Source of the DNA: Lysobacteraceae bacterium
GTDB lineage: Bacteria; Pseudomonadota; Gammaproteobacteria; Nevskiales; Nevskiaceae
DNA length: 64,000 nucleotides
Direction of reading: 5' to 3'
NCBI GenBank assembly: GCA_013823855.1
Contig: PNMW01000086.1
Coordinates: 62,001-126,000 of the forward strand
The position numbers and the translations under genes are program-made. Shown piece by piece: positions 27,620 to 36,994 of this stretch (its first letter is position 1; each line of letters begins with the position of its first letter). The notes below the pieces were generated by a model. It did no database searches. It was not told the origin of the DNA and saw nothing but the letters and a program-made list of their open reading frames with translations.

Positions 27620-29677
27620 TCACGGCGAGCGCTGCTCGCCTGAAGCTGTGACGGGGCCCTTTTCGACCATCGTCAGCACGTCGTAGGTCGCGACGATCTT
27701 GCCGTCCTGGTTGCTCACCACCGTGTCCCAGCGGACTTCGCCGTAGTGCTCGGTGATGCGCGGATTCTTGCCCTTGCAGGTCAGCGTGACGCTCAAGCTG
27801 TCGCCCGGCTTGGCCGGTGTGACGAAGCGCAGGTTGTCGAGCCCGTAGTTGGCAAGCACCGGTCCGGGTGACGGATCGACAAACAGCCCGGCGGCGACCG
27901 ACAGGATGTAATAGCCATGTGCGACACGGCCGCCGAAGAACGGATTGGCCGCTGCCGCCGCCTCATCCATGTGGGCGTAGAAGGTGTCGCCGGTGAAGTG
28001 CGCGAAGTGTTCGATGTCTTCCAGCGTGATCCGCTTCGGGCCGGCGGTCACCGTGTCGCCGAGCTGCAATTCGCTCAGGTTCTTGCGGAACGGATGGACG
28101 CCCTCGGATCTGGGCGTGCCGGCGATCCACTGGCCGGTGATCGCGCTGAGCGTGGCCGGCGAGCCCTGCAGCGCGGTGCGCTGCAGGTAGTGCATGACAC
28201 CGCGGATGCCGCCCATTTCCTCGCCGCCACCGGCGCGGCCCGGGCCGCCGTGGATTAAGCCCGGCATCGGCGAGCCGTGGCCGGTCGATTCCTTCGCGCA
28301 GTCGCGGTTGACGATCAGGAGCCGTCCATGATGGCTGGCGGCACCCAATACCAGCTCGCGGGCGAAGGCGTTGTCGCAGGTGAACAGCGAGCCGACCAGG
28401 CTGCCCTCGCCTTTCGCGGCCAGCGCGATGACATCGTCGAGGTCGTCGTACGGCATCAGCGTCGCCACCGGGCCGAAGGCTTCGACTTCGTGGACCACCG
28501 CCGAGCCGTGCGGGTCATTGCAGCGCAGCAGGATCGGCGCGAGGAACGCACCGCTCGCGGCGTCGCCAGCCTTGACGGTGAAATCCTGCGGATCGCCGAA
28601 CACCAGGTCGGCGACAGCGCGCAGCCGGCCGACCGCCCGGCGCACTTCCTCGCGCTGACCCAGCGACGCCAGCGCGCCCATGGTCACCCCTTCGACCGAA
28701 GGATCGCCGACCACGACCTTGGCGAGACGCGCCTTCAGCGCGTCGGCCACGGCGTCGACCTGCGCACGCGGCACGAAGGCGCGGCGGATCGCCGTGCACT
28801 TCTGGCCGCACTTGGTGGTCATTTCCTTGACCACTTCCTTGACGTACAGGTCGAACTCCGGCGTGCCGGGCACGGCGTCCGGGCCGAGGATCGAGCAGTT
28901 CAGCGAGTCCGCTTCCATCGTGAAGCGCACGCTGTTGCGGATGATCACCGGATGCGACTTGAGCTTCTGGCCGGTCGAGGCCGAACCGGTGAAGGTGACC
29001 AGATCCTGGCCGCTCAGATGCTCGAAGGCGTCGCCGACCGAGCCGCAGATCAGCTGGAACGCGCCTTCCGGGAAAACGCCGGAGGCGACCATGTCGCGGA
29101 ACACCGCTTCGGTCAGATAGGCGGTCTGCGAAGCCGGCTTGACGATCGCCGGCACGCCGGCGAGCAGGTTCTGGCTGAGCTTTTCCAGCATGCCCCAGAC
29201 CGGGAAGTTGAAGGCGTTGATGTGCAGCACCACGCCCTTCAGCGGTGTCATCACGTGCTGGCCGACGAAGCTGCCGGTCTTGCCCATCACTTCGGTCGCG
29301 CCATCGACGATGAAGCTTGCGTTCGGCAGTTCGCGACGACCCTTGCTGGCGTAGCTGAACAGCGTCGCGATGCCGCCGTCGACGTCGATCATCGAATCGA
29401 TCCTGCTGGCACCGGTCTTCGCCGAGATCGCGTAGTAGCCGTCCTTGCGCTCGCTCAAGAACTGGCCGAGCGCCTTCAGCTTCATCGCCCGCTCGTGGAA
29501 CGTCAGCTCGCGCAGGCTGGGGCCGCCGACCTTGCGCGCGTGGGCCAGCATCGCGGCGACATCGACGCCCTGGCTCGACACCTGCGCGACCGGCTCGCCG
29601 GTCAGCGCATTCCGCATCACCTCACCGCCCTCGCCGGCCTGCCACTTTCCGCAGGCGTAACTTTCAAGCTTGATCAT
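27620..29677 (-). CDS. paaZ: Oxepin-CoA hydrolase / semialdehyde dehydrogenase (bifunctional)
   Basis: A 685-aa two-domain enzyme. The C-terminal MaoC-like (R)-hydratase domain (about 540-685, [20 protein letters not shown] and [10 protein letters not shown]) opens the oxepin ring. The N-terminal aldehyde dehydrogenase domain (1-520) oxidises the resulting semialdehyde to 3-oxo-5,6-dehydrosuberyl-CoA. The ALDH catalytic Glu ([13 protein letters not shown]) and Cys ([13 protein letters not shown]) are present. The start [12 protein letters not shown] matches the family N terminus; the longer frame is discarded. Confidence 0.96.
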   Translation of the reverse strand: MIKLESYACGKWQAGEGGEVMRNALTGEPVAQVSSQGVDVAAMLAHARKVGGPSLRELTFHERAMKLKALGQFLSERKDGYYAISAKTGASRIDSMIDVDGGIATLFSYASKGRRELPNASFIVDGATEVMGKTGSFVGQHVMTPLKGVVLHINAFNFPVWGMLEKLSQNLLAGVPAIVKPASQTAYLTEAVFRDMVASGVFPEGAFQLICGSVGDAFEHLSGQDLVTFTGSASTGQKLKSHPVIIRNSVRFTMEADSLNCSILGPDAVPGTPEFDLYVKEVVKEMTTKCGQKCTAIRRAFVPRAQVDAVADALKARLAKVVVGDPSVEGVTMGALASLGQREEVRRAVGRLRAVADLVFGDPQDFTVKAGDAASGAFLAPILLRCNDPHGSAVVHEVEAFGPVATLMPYDDLDDVIALAAKGEGSLVGSLFTCDNAFARELVLGAASHHGRLLIVNRDCAKESTGHGSPMPGLIHGGPGRAGGGEEMGGIRGVMHYLQRTALQGSPATLSAITGQWIAGTPRSEGVHPFRKNLSELQLGDTVTAGPKRITLEDIEHFAHFTGDTFYAHMDEAAAAANPFFGGRVAHGYYILSVAAGLFVDPSPGPVLANYGLDNLRFVTPAKPGDSLSVTLTCKGKNPRITEHYGEVRWDTVVSNQDGKIVATYDVLTMVEKGPVTASGEQRSP

Positions 29678-29720
29678 CCGGTGTCTCCCCCTGGTTCTGG
29701 ACGGCGATGCGTTCGCCGGC

Positions 29721-30500
29721 TTATCGGTTCTTGAATGCGGGTTTGCGCTTGCCCAGGAAGGCATCGATGCCTTCGCGGCGGTCGTCGGTGCTGAACGTGG
29801 CCTCGAACAACGCTGCCTCCCGGCGAAGCCCTTCCTCGAGGAAGGTTTCATGCGCGGCATTCACCGCCGCGCGCGCCAGTTCGACGATCGGCACGGAATA
29901 GCTGGCGATCCGCTCGGCGGTCTTCAGCGCTTCGGGAATCAGCTCGGCCAGCGGCAGCACGCGGGCGACGAGGCCGGCACGCTCGGCTTCCGCGGCGTCG
30001 ATCGCGCGGCCGGTCAGCACCATTTCCATCGCCTTGGCCTTGCCGACCGCGCGCACCAGCCGCTGGGTGCCGCCGGAGCCCGGGATGAGACCCAGGCGAA
30101 TCTCCGGCTGGCCGAACTGGGCATTGTCGGCGGCCAGCGCGAAGTCGCACATCATCGCCAGTTCGCAGCCGGCCCCGAAGGCCGGACCGGCGACGGCGGC
30201 GATCACCGGCTTGTGCATCGCGCCGATCTGCCGCCAGGCGCCGCGCAGTTCGGCATTGCCGCGGGCATCGTCCTCCGACCAGTCCCGCAGCGCGCGGACA
30301 TCGGCACCGGCGGCGAACACCGTGTCGCTGCCGGTGATGACCACGGCGCCGATGCTGACGTCTTCATCGAGCGCGATCAGCGCCAGCCGCAGCGCTTCAC
30401 GCAAGCCCAGGGACAGCGCGTTCATCGCCTCCGGGCGGTTCAGGCGCAGCAGCGCGACCTTGCCGTGGCGCTCGGTCAGCAGCAGTTCGGTGGCCGCCAT
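29721..30500 (-). CDS. paaF: 2,3-dehydroadipyl-CoA hydratase
   Basis: A 259-aa enoyl-CoA hydratase that hydrates 2,3-dehydroadipyl-CoA to 3-hydroxyadipyl-CoA. Both crotonase catalytic Glu positions are kept: GPAFGAGCELAMMCDFA and FGQPEIRLGLIPGSGG. It lies 3 bp after paaE, so translation is coupled. Confidence 0.92.
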   Translation of the reverse strand: MAATELLLTERHGKVALLRLNRPEAMNALSLGLREALRLALIALDEDVSIGAVVITGSDTVFAAGADVRALRDWSEDDARGNAELRGAWRQIGAMHKPVIAAVAGPAFGAGCELAMMCDFALAADNAQFGQPEIRLGLIPGSGGTQRLVRAVGKAKAMEMVLTGRAIDAAEAERAGLVARVLPLAELIPEALKTAERIASYSVPIVELARAAVNAAHETFLEEGLRREAALFEATFSTDDRREGIDAFLGKRKPAFKNR

Positions 30501-30503
30501 GCC

Positions 30504-31580
30504 TCAGGTTTCCTGGTCGAAGTCGAGCGTCAGCGTGTCGCTGACCGGGAAGCTCTGGCAGCTCAGGATGAAGCCTCGCGCCAGTTCGTAGTCTTCGAGC
30601 GCGAACTGGTTGTCGAGATCGACGTCGCCCTGGACGCGCTTGCAGCGGCAGGTGCCGCAGACACCGCCCTTGCAGGCGTACGGCAGTTCGATGCCCTGGC
30701 CAAGGGCGGCGTCGAGCAGCGACGGGCCATTCTTCCTGACGCTGAACCGCTGGCTGCGGCCGTCGTGGATCACCGTCACCTCGCAGCCGGCCTCGCCCTT
30801 GATCGCGACCGTGCGCGGCCTGCGCGCGGCACCGTTCAGCGCGGCGCCGAACAGTTCCAGCTTGATGCCCGTCTTCGGCACGCCGTTGGCGACCAGGCGG
30901 TCGCGCACCTGTTCCATCATCACCTGCGGGCCGCAGATGTAGGCGACGTCGATGTCCTCGGGCTTGACCCAGGCTTTGAGCAAGGCGTCGCACTTCGCGG
31001 CATCGATGCGGCCGTTGAACAGGTCGACATCCTGGTGCTCGCGGCTGAGGATGAAGACGATGTTGAACCGGCCCATGTAGCGATCCTTCAGGTCGGCCAG
31101 CTCGTCCTTGAAGATCACGCTCGAGGAGGCGCGGTTGCCGTAGACCAGGGTGAATCGGCTCAGCGGCTCGGCCTTCAAGGTGGTCTTGATCAGCGACAGG
31201 ATCGGGGTGATGCCGCTGCCGGCCGCGAACGCGACATGGTGGCGGCGCGCGTCCGGCGCCAGCGGCACGTTGAAATGGCCGGCCGGAGCCATGACATCGA
31301 GCGCGAAGCCGGGCTTCAGATGCTCGAAGGCCCAGCGCGAGAACAGGCCATCGTCGATGCGCTTGATCGCGACCCGCAGGGTCTCGTCCTGGGTGGCCGA
31401 GCAGATCGAATAGGAACGCCGCACTTCCTCGCCGTCGATGTCGGCGCGCAGGGTCAGGTGCTGGCCGGCCTCGTAGCGGTAGGCCTCGCGCTGCTCCGGC
31501 GGCACGTCGAAAGTGACGACGACCGCGTCGCGGGTTTCCGGGCGGACCGATGCGACCTTCAGGCGATGGAACAGGCTCAT
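30504..31580 (-). CDS. paaE: Phenylacetyl-CoA 1,2-epoxidase, reductase subunit
   Basis: A 358-aa reductase that moves electrons from NADPH through FAD and a [2Fe-2S] cluster to the PaaAC di-iron core. An N-terminal FAD domain (RRSYSICSATQDE), a NAD(P) domain (FAAGSGITPILSLI, then ICGPQVMMEQV) and a C-terminal plant-type ferredoxin (CKGGVCGTCRCK with the fourth Cys in FILSCQSF) are in PaaE order. It is 11 bp after the DUF3291 gene. Confidence 0.95.
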   Translation of the reverse strand: MSLFHRLKVASVRPETRDAVVVTFDVPPEQREAYRYEAGQHLTLRADIDGEEVRRSYSICSATQDETLRVAIKRIDDGLFSRWAFEHLKPGFALDVMAPAGHFNVPLAPDARRHHVAFAAGSGITPILSLIKTTLKAEPLSRFTLVYGNRASSSVIFKDELADLKDRYMGRFNIVFILSREHQDVDLFNGRIDAAKCDALLKAWVKPEDIDVAYICGPQVMMEQVRDRLVANGVPKTGIKLELFGAALNGAARRPRTVAIKGEAGCEVTVIHDGRSQRFSVRKNGPSLLDAALGQGIELPYACKGGVCGTCRCKRVQGDVDLDNQFALEDYELARGFILSCQSFPVSDTLTLDFDQET

Positions 31581-31591
31581 GCGGATCGGCT

Positions 31592-32089
31592 TCAGGCAGT
31601 GGGACAGACGTCAAGGAACGGTGCCGGGCCTTGCAGATCATCAGGGCCGGGTGGCGGGAACGGATTGCGGAACGTGAAGGCATCGGCCGTTGGCCCGAGC
31701 CGCTGCAGGGTCTCCAGTCGCAGGCGCGCTTCCTCGACACCGGGACGGTGACCTTCGGGCACCCACCAGAACACGACGTAAGCGGCTTCCATCCGTTCGA
31801 ACCATTCGCGGCGGCGCTTCATGATCCCGACGTGGTCGCTGGCGAACACGTAATCGCGCAGCGATTGAAGATCCTTCCAGACCGACAGGTTGACCAGCAT
31901 GTCCTCGCCGAACGGCCGCAGTGCGGTGGCGTTGCCTGCATCGGTCTTGAGCCGCCAGCGGAAGCCGGGATGCTGCTCGGCCAGCGCGTTGATGCGATCG
32001 AGATTGGCCGCGAAATCGGCCATCAGCGGATCTTCCAGCGGCGCTTTCATCCGCGCGATGTTGAGCTGGGCGAGTTCATGCTTCGGCAT
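31592..32089 (-). CDS. DUF3291 family protein inside paa operon
   Basis: A 165-aa soluble protein of the DUF3291 family (LAQLNIARMKAPLEDPLMADF at the start; YVVFWWVPEGHRP near residue 115). The fold is related to ABM-type ferredoxin-like dimers (small monooxygenase or haem-binding relatives), and no catalytic assignment exists that I know of. It sits between paaD and paaE with gaps of 27 and 11 bp, so it is co-expressed with the epoxidase subunits. Function unknown. Confidence 0.85.
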   Translation of the reverse strand: MPKHELAQLNIARMKAPLEDPLMADFAANLDRINALAEQHPGFRWRLKTDAGNATALRPFGEDMLVNLSVWKDLQSLRDYVFASDHVGIMKRRREWFERMEAAYVVFWWVPEGHRPGVEEARLRLETLQRLGPTADAFTFRNPFPPPGPDDLQGPAPFLDVCPTA

Positions 32090-32116
32090 CGTGCGGTCCT
32101 CGCCTGCGGTGTGTGT

Positions 32117-32644
32117 TCAGTGGCATTTGAAATAGTCGAACGGCTCGCGACAGGCCGCGCAGCGATACAGGCTCTTGCACGGTGTCGAGCCGGACGGGCT
32201 CAGCACTTCGGTGTTCGTTGACGCACAGCGCGGACAGGCGACGACCGGCGCCGCCGGCACCCGGCGACTCAGCCGGCTCAAGTCGATGCGCTGCTCGTTC
32301 GCGGCCAGCCCGACCGGTGGCGCGATGCCGTAGTCGCGCAGCTTCCGCTTGGCGTCGTCGCTCAGCCAGTCGGTGGTCCAGGCCGGCGACAGCCGCGTTT
32401 CCATCCGCGCGTCGGCGATGCCGCGCGCGGCCATCGCGCTGCAGATCGACGCGGCGATCACTTCGGTGGCCGGGCAGCCGGAATAGGTCGGCGTCACCGT
32501 GACCACCAGCTGGTCGCCGTCGTAGCGGACCTCGCGGACGATGCCGAGATCGGTGATCGAGACCACCGGGATCTCCGGGTCAGGCACCTCGGCCAGCCAG
32601 CGCCAGACGCGGTCCAGCGACGGCTTGTCGACGACGGCGCTCAT
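32117..32644 (-). CDS. paaD: Phenylacetyl-CoA epoxidase maturation protein
   Basis: A 175-aa MIP18/PaaD-family protein thought to help assemble iron centres of the epoxidase. The N-terminal domain has VPDPEIPVVSITDLGIVREV and TPTYSGCPATEVIA with the conserved Cys. The C-terminal extension carries a zinc-ribbon-like set of Cys pairs (CPRC and CAAC), which is typical of PaaD. It is 12 bp after paaC. Confidence 0.94.
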   Translation of the reverse strand: MSAVVDKPSLDRVWRWLAEVPDPEIPVVSITDLGIVREVRYDGDQLVVTVTPTYSGCPATEVIAASICSAMAARGIADARMETRLSPAWTTDWLSDDAKRKLRDYGIAPPVGLAANEQRIDLSRLSRRVPAAPVVACPRCASTNTEVLSPSGSTPCKSLYRCAACREPFDYFKCH

Positions 32645-32656
32645 CGGCCGGGGCAG

Positions 32657-33415
32657 CTACCAGCGCGCGCCGGGATGGCTGCGCGGCAGCACCTGCATCT
32701 CGGCGAGCAGCTTGCCCAGATGCTCGCTGTGCAGGCCCTGCTTGCCGCCCTTGGGTGCCCAGCCGCCAGCGGACGGCACGGTCAGCGTAGCTTCCGCCAG
32801 CACGTCGCGGACGTACGACAGCCAGGCATCGCGCAGGCTCGCCGGATCGAAGCCGATGCCGCGCGCCAGCATCTCGGCATCGACGGCGTCGCCGGTGAAC
32901 AGCTCGTGGTGATAGGGCCACAGCGTGTCGAGCGCCGCCTGCAGCAGCGCCCGGCTGCGCGCCGTGCCATCGCCGAGCCGGACCACCAGATCGCTGCTCC
33001 GGCGCAGGTGGTAGCTGACTTCCTTGATCGCCTTCTCGGCGATCGCGGCGATCGCGGCGTCGCTGGAGCCGAGCAGCTGGCGCAGCGCCAGCGAGGCCCA
33101 GGCGTCGAACAGGAACTGCCGCACCAGGGTGTCGGCGTAGCCGCCGTTCGGCTGTTCGACCAGCAGCAGGTTGCGGAATGCGCGGTCGTCGCGCAGGTAG
33201 GCCAGCGTGTCCTCGTCGGCGCCGTCGCCGGCTTCCTCGGCGGCCAGGCTCAGCCACAGCCGGGCCTGACCGAGCAGATCGAGCGCGGTGTTGGTCAGCG
33301 CCATGTCCTCTTCCAGCGCCGGTCCCTTGCCGCACCATTCGCCGAGCCGCTGGCTCAGGATCAGCGCGTTGTCACCGAGGCGCAGCAGGTATTCCAGACG
33401 CGCGGAGCCGGCCAT
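32657..33415 (-). CDS. paaC: Phenylacetyl-CoA epoxidase, structural subunit
   Basis: A 252-aa ferritin-like protein that pairs with PaaA in the epoxidase but lacks the di-iron centre. Family blocks: YLLRLGDNALILSQRLGEWCG, MALTNTALDLLGQARLW and IKEVSYHLRRSSDLVVRLGDG. The ATG at 33415 lies 2 bp after the paaB stop. Confidence 0.95.
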   Translation of the reverse strand: MAGSARLEYLLRLGDNALILSQRLGEWCGKGPALEEDMALTNTALDLLGQARLWLSLAAEEAGDGADEDTLAYLRDDRAFRNLLLVEQPNGGYADTLVRQFLFDAWASLALRQLLGSSDAAIAAIAEKAIKEVSYHLRRSSDLVVRLGDGTARSRALLQAALDTLWPYHHELFTGDAVDAEMLARGIGFDPASLRDAWLSYVRDVLAEATLTVPSAGGWAPKGGKQGLHSEHLGKLLAEMQVLPRSHPGARW

Positions 33416-33417
33416 GG

Positions 33418-33702
33418 TCACAGCCCCTTCACGTCGTCGGGCATCGGGAAGAAGGTCGGATGCCGGTAGACCTTGCTCTGCGCCGGGTCGAACAGTTCCG
33501 CCTTGTCGTCCGGGTGGCTGGCGGTGATGTCGACGCTCTTCACCACCCAGATGCTGGTGCCTTCGTTGCGGCGCGTGTAGACATCGCGGGCGTTGTTGAT
33601 CGCCATCGTGGCGTCCGGCGCGTGCAGGCTGCCGACATGGCGATGCGCCAGCCCGTGCTGGCTGCGGATGAACACTTCCCACAACGGCCATTCGTTCTTC
33701 AT
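33418..33702 (-). CDS. paaB: Phenylacetyl-CoA epoxidase subunit B
   Basis: A 94-aa PaaB protein. It bridges PaaAC heterodimers and shows WPLWEVFIRSQHGLAHRHVG, ARDVYTRRNEGTSIWVVKS and YRHPTFFPMPDDV. The start MKNEWPLW matches the family; the open frame extends 22 codons upstream without similarity. It is 106 bp after paaA. Confidence 0.95.
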   Translation of the reverse strand: MKNEWPLWEVFIRSQHGLAHRHVGSLHAPDATMAINNARDVYTRRNEGTSIWVVKSVDITASHPDDKAELFDPAQSKVYRHPTFFPMPDDVKGL

Positions 33703-33808
33703 CGGTTCCAGCGAAGCGGTTCGGCTTCGCGCTCTCGGTCGGGATCGCCATTGCCGGCGTTCCGGCAAGCGTGCAACTGACGGCCGGCGGCCGCCCTACT
33801 CGTCCGCT

Positions 33809-34795
33809 TCAGGCCGCTTTCGCGGTGGCCCGGGCCGCGGCCTTCCCGGCATGGGCGACCAGCGCTTCGCGGAACCATTCCCCGTCGTCCCAGGCGCGGC
33901 GCCGGGTTTCGAGGCGCTCGCGATTGCAGGGGCCGTTGCCCTTGACCACGTTGTAGAACTCCTCCCAGTCGATCGCGCCGAAGTCGTAGTGGCCGCGCTC
34001 GGCATTCCACTTGAGATCGGGATCGGGGACGGTCAGGCCCAGGTACTCGGCCTGCGGCACCGTCTGGTCGACCATCTTCTGGCGCAGTTCATCGTTGGTG
34101 AACAGCTTGATCTTCCAGGCCTGCGACTGGGCGCTGTGCACCGAGTCGCCATCCGGCGGGCCGAACATCATCAGGCTCGGCCACCACCAGCGGTTCAGCG
34201 CGTCCTGCGCCATCGCCTGCTGCGCCGGCGTGCCGCGGGCCAGCGCCAGCATCAGGTCGTAACCCTGGCGCATGTGGAAGGCCTCTTCCTTGCAGACCCG
34301 GATCATCGCCCGCGCGTACGGGCCGTAGGAGCATCGGCACAGCGGGATCTGGTTCATGATCGCCGAGCCGTCGACCAGCCAGCCGATCGCGCCGACATCG
34401 GCCCAGGTCAGGGTCGGGTAGTTGAAGATCGACGAGTACTTGGCGCGGCCGGCATGCAGGTCGTCGACCATCTGGTCGCGGCTGATGCCCAGCGTTTCCG
34501 CCGCCGAATACAGGTACAGCCCGTGGCCGGCTTCGTCCTGCACCTTGGCCAGCAGGATCGCCTTGCGCTTGAGGCTCGGCGCACGGGTGATCCAGTTGCC
34601 TTCCGGCAGCTGGCCGACGATCTCCGAATGCGCGTGCTGGCTGATCTGGCGGATCAGCGTCCTGCGATAGCGCTCCGGCATCCAGTCCTGCGCTTCGATG
34701 CGAATGCCGTCGTCGATGCGCTGCTGGAAGCGGGCTTCCTGCGCGTCGACGGCTGCGGCGGACGGCGTACCGGTGTCGACCATCTGGGCGTACAT
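33809..34795 (-). CDS. paaA: Phenylacetyl-CoA 1,2-epoxidase, catalytic di-iron subunit
   Basis: A 328-aa ferritin-like oxygenase subunit that epoxidises the ring of phenylacetyl-CoA. Di-iron ligands are visible in [18 protein letters not shown] (Glu88, His91) and [14 protein letters not shown]. PaaA-typical [19 protein letters not shown] and [13 protein letters not shown] are present. It is the first gene of the paa operon, with a strong sigma-70 promoter just upstream. Confidence 0.97.
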   Translation of the reverse strand: MYAQMVDTGTPSAAAVDAQEARFQQRIDDGIRIEAQDWMPERYRRTLIRQISQHAHSEIVGQLPEGNWITRAPSLKRKAILLAKVQDEAGHGLYLYSAAETLGISRDQMVDDLHAGRAKYSSIFNYPTLTWADVGAIGWLVDGSAIMNQIPLCRCSYGPYARAMIRVCKEEAFHMRQGYDLMLALARGTPAQQAMAQDALNRWWWPSLMMFGPPDGDSVHSAQSQAWKIKLFTNDELRQKMVDQTVPQAEYLGLTVPDPDLKWNAERGHYDFGAIDWEEFYNVVKGNGPCNRERLETRRRAWDDGEWFREALVAHAGKAAARATAKAA

Positions 34796-34822
34796 GGCGA
34801 GGCTCCGCGAGGATGTGCGACG

Positions 34823-34851
34823 ATTATTTGATACGACAATTTAATTGTCAA
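34823..34851 (-). promoter_or_regulatory. paaA operon sigma-70 promoter
   Basis: Read on the minus strand, a perfect -35 TTGACA (34846-34851) is followed by a 17-bp spacer and -10 AATAAT (34823-34828). Transcription should start near 34816, about 20 nt before the paaA ATG. The -35 box overlaps the -35 box of the paaX promoter. Confidence 0.75.
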
Positions 34852-34868
34852 CACGAATTTCGTATCAA
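34828..34868. promoter_or_regulatory. Candidate PaaX operator with divergent paaX promoter
   Basis: Perfect 9-bp inverted repeats TTGATACGA (34828-34836) and TCGTATCAA (34860-34868) have centres 32 bp apart, close to three helical turns. An inner repeat GACAATT-T-AATTGTC spans 34835-34849. A plus-strand promoter for paaX reads TTGTCA (34845-34850), 18 bp, TTTAAT (34869-34874). The operator arms cover the -10/spacer regions of both promoters, as expected for repression of paaA and autoregulation by PaaX. Confidence 0.7.
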
Positions 34869-34958
34869 TTTAATGCTGCCGTAGAGTTGCGTTACCCGGC
34901 CGCCGCGCAGGCAGTTGCGCAGCGCGCCGATTCCCCGTTCGCCGCTCCCGTCATCCGC

Positions 34959-35870
34959 ATGAAGATCAACGCCTGGCTCGACCAGTACGTCGCCGACGAA
35001 GCGCCCAAGTCGAAGTCGCTGATCGTCACCGTGCTCGGCGATTCGGTCCTGCCGGCGGCGCCCGGTCTCTGGCTCAGCGAGCTGATCGCGCTGATGGCGC
35101 CGTTCGGCCTCAGCGAGCGGCTGGTCCGCACCAGCTGCTTCCGGCTGATCGAGGAAGGCTGGCTGAGCACCCGCCGCGATGGCCGGCGCAGTCATTACTC
35201 GCTGACCCCGCTCGGCCAGCGGCGCATCGAGCTGGCCTCGCAGCGCATCTACACGGCGCCGAATGGCGACTGGGACGGCCAGTGGACCCTGGTGATCACG
35301 CCGCGCAGCGCGGAAACGCTGCCGAACCGGGTCGACCTGCGCCGCGAGCTGGAATGGGAAGGCTTCGCCCCGCTCGCCACCGGCGTGATGATCCATCCGG
35401 ACGCCAAGCAGGCGGTGCTGCAGCAGCTGCTCGGCGATCTCGGCCTGGCCGACCGGGTGCTGGTGTTCCGCGGCGCGCGTCCGGAGGGCCTCGGCCCCGC
35501 GCCCGAGCAGCCGTCGATGCTGGCGTTCTGGGATCTCGACGAGGTGCGCGCCCGCTACATGCGCTTCATCGCGCGCTTCCAGCCGCTGGTCGCGGCGCTG
35601 GCGGCCACGTCGCTGGCGCCGGCGCAGGCATTCCGGGTCCAGACGCTGATGATCCACGCGTTCCGGCGCGCGACGCTGCACGATCCGCGACTGCCGATCC
35701 CGATGCTGCCGGCCGACTGGCCCGGCATCGCCGCCTACGCGCTGTGCCGGACGCTGTACGCGATCACCGCGCCGCTCGCGCACGCGCATCTGGCCAGCAG
35801 CTGCCAGTGGCCGCAGCCCGGCGGCGGCGGCGAGCGCGCACGCCGGCCAGGGCCGCCGCGCTTCGCCTGA
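34959..35870 (+). CDS. paaX: Phenylacetyl-CoA-responsive repressor
   Basis: A 303-aa PaaX-family repressor, released from DNA by phenylacetyl-CoA. The N-terminal winged HTH (LWLSELIALMAPFGLSERLV, then RTSCFRLIEEGWLSTRRDGR) is followed by the PaaX C-terminal domain (NGDWDGQWTLVI, LRRELEWEGFAPLATGVMIHP). The ATG at 34959 is favoured: it aligns with family N termini, whereas the upstream TTG would place coding sequence across the promoter. It is divergent from paaA. Confidence 0.93.
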   Translation: MKINAWLDQYVADEAPKSKSLIVTVLGDSVLPAAPGLWLSELIALMAPFGLSERLVRTSCFRLIEEGWLSTRRDGRRSHYSLTPLGQRRIELASQRIYTAPNGDWDGQWTLVITPRSAETLPNRVDLRRELEWEGFAPLATGVMIHPDAKQAVLQQLLGDLGLADRVLVFRGARPEGLGPAPEQPSMLAFWDLDEVRARYMRFIARFQPLVAALAATSLAPAQAFRVQTLMIHAFRRATLHDPRLPIPMLPADWPGIAAYALCRTLYAITAPLAHAHLASSCQWPQPGGGGERARRPGPPRFA

Positions 35871-35903
35871 ACGCTGCCGCGCGGGCGACGGGGACCGGCC
35901 GGA

Positions 35904-36953
35904 TCAGCTCAGCGACCGGAGGAAGTCGATCAGCAGCCGGTTGGTCTGTTCCGGCCGCTCCTGCTGGATCCAGTGACCGCAGCCGGCCAGCATGTGGGTG
36001 CCGCGATAGTTCGGCATCCGCTCCTCGGCGCGGGCGATGGCCTCGTAGCCCCACATCGTGCCGACATCGAACTCGCCGCCGATGAACAGCGCCGGCGGCG
36101 TCAGCGGCTTGCCGGACTGCCCGGCAAGGTCGTGCCAGCCGGCGTCGAGGTTGTGATAGAAGCTCAGCGGCCCGCCGAAGCCGGAGCGCTCGAACTCGGC
36201 GGCGAAGAAGTCGAGATCGGCGTCGCTCATCCACACCGGCATCGTTTCCGGGTAGACGAAGGCATCCTTCAGGCGCGCGCCGACCGCCATGCACAGCGGG
36301 CCGTGGCGCAGCGTTTCCACCGGGTCCATCGGCGCGATGCCGGCGGCGACGGCCGCCGCGACCTGGGCCGCGATGGCGTCGCCCGACACCGTCCAGATCA
36401 GGCCCTTGAGCCAGCCGCGAACGTCTTCCTCGATCTCCGCGATGATGCCGTCCTGCTCGGCGAAGTAGTCCTGGTAGAACTGCTTGCCCGGGCCGGCGAG
36501 TTCGAGGTGATAGTCGTTGGGCCGCTTCTCGCCGAACGGGCTGCCCGGCAGGCCGACCAGGGCGCGATCGGCGAACGGCACGCTGATGCCGACCACGCCG
36601 CGGCACTTCTCGGGATGCAGCCAGGCGAAGGTCCAGGCCACCGGCGCGCCCCAGTCGTGGCCGATCACGAATGCCGACGACACGCCGTAGCTGTCGATGA
36701 CGCCGGCGATGTCGGCGACCAGCTTGCCGATCCGGTAGGCCTGCTGGACCCGGAACTTCGAGGACTGGCCATAGCCGCGCTGATCGACGGCGACTGCCTT
36801 GTAGCCGGCCGCCGCCAGCGCGGTCAGCTGATGCCGCCACGAGTACCAGGACTCCGGAAAGCCGTGGACCAGCACCACCAGCGGCCCCTCGCCTTCCTCG
36901 ACCGCATGGATCCGTGCGCCATTGACCTTGAGCATCCTGTGGATACGCGACAT
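35904..36953 (-). CDS. Alpha/beta-hydrolase epoxide hydrolase
   Basis: A 349-aa soluble epoxide hydrolase-like protein. It has the oxyanion motif HGFPESWYSWR near residue 30, nucleophile Asp in VIGHDWGAPVAW, a cap domain with Tyr residues suited to polarise the epoxide, and the catalytic His in LAGCGHWIQQERPE. It would convert an epoxide to a vicinal diol. It is last in a six-gene minus-strand operon, 41 bp after the reductase-monooxygenase fusion, and converges on paaX. A likely partner is the upstream fused monooxygenase; styrene oxide is a possible substrate but not the expected main one, given StyC. Confidence 0.88.
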   Translation of the reverse strand: MSRIHRMLKVNGARIHAVEEGEGPLVVLVHGFPESWYSWRHQLTALAAAGYKAVAVDQRGYGQSSKFRVQQAYRIGKLVADIAGVIDSYGVSSAFVIGHDWGAPVAWTFAWLHPEKCRGVVGISVPFADRALVGLPGSPFGEKRPNDYHLELAGPGKQFYQDYFAEQDGIIAEIEEDVRGWLKGLIWTVSGDAIAAQVAAAVAAGIAPMDPVETLRHGPLCMAVGARLKDAFVYPETMPVWMSDADLDFFAAEFERSGFGGPLSFYHNLDAGWHDLAGQSGKPLTPPALFIGGEFDVGTMWGYEAIARAEERMPNYRGTHMLAGCGHWIQQERPEQTNRLLIDFLRSLS

Positions 36954-36994
36954 GCCTTGCTCCTGTTGTTGTCGGGGTGGTCGGTGCGGCGAGC

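Noticed and set aside
34845-34958. TTG at 34845 as the start of paaX
   Set aside because: It lies inside the promoter/operator and adds 38 residues absent from PaaX proteins; the ATG at 34959 fits the family.
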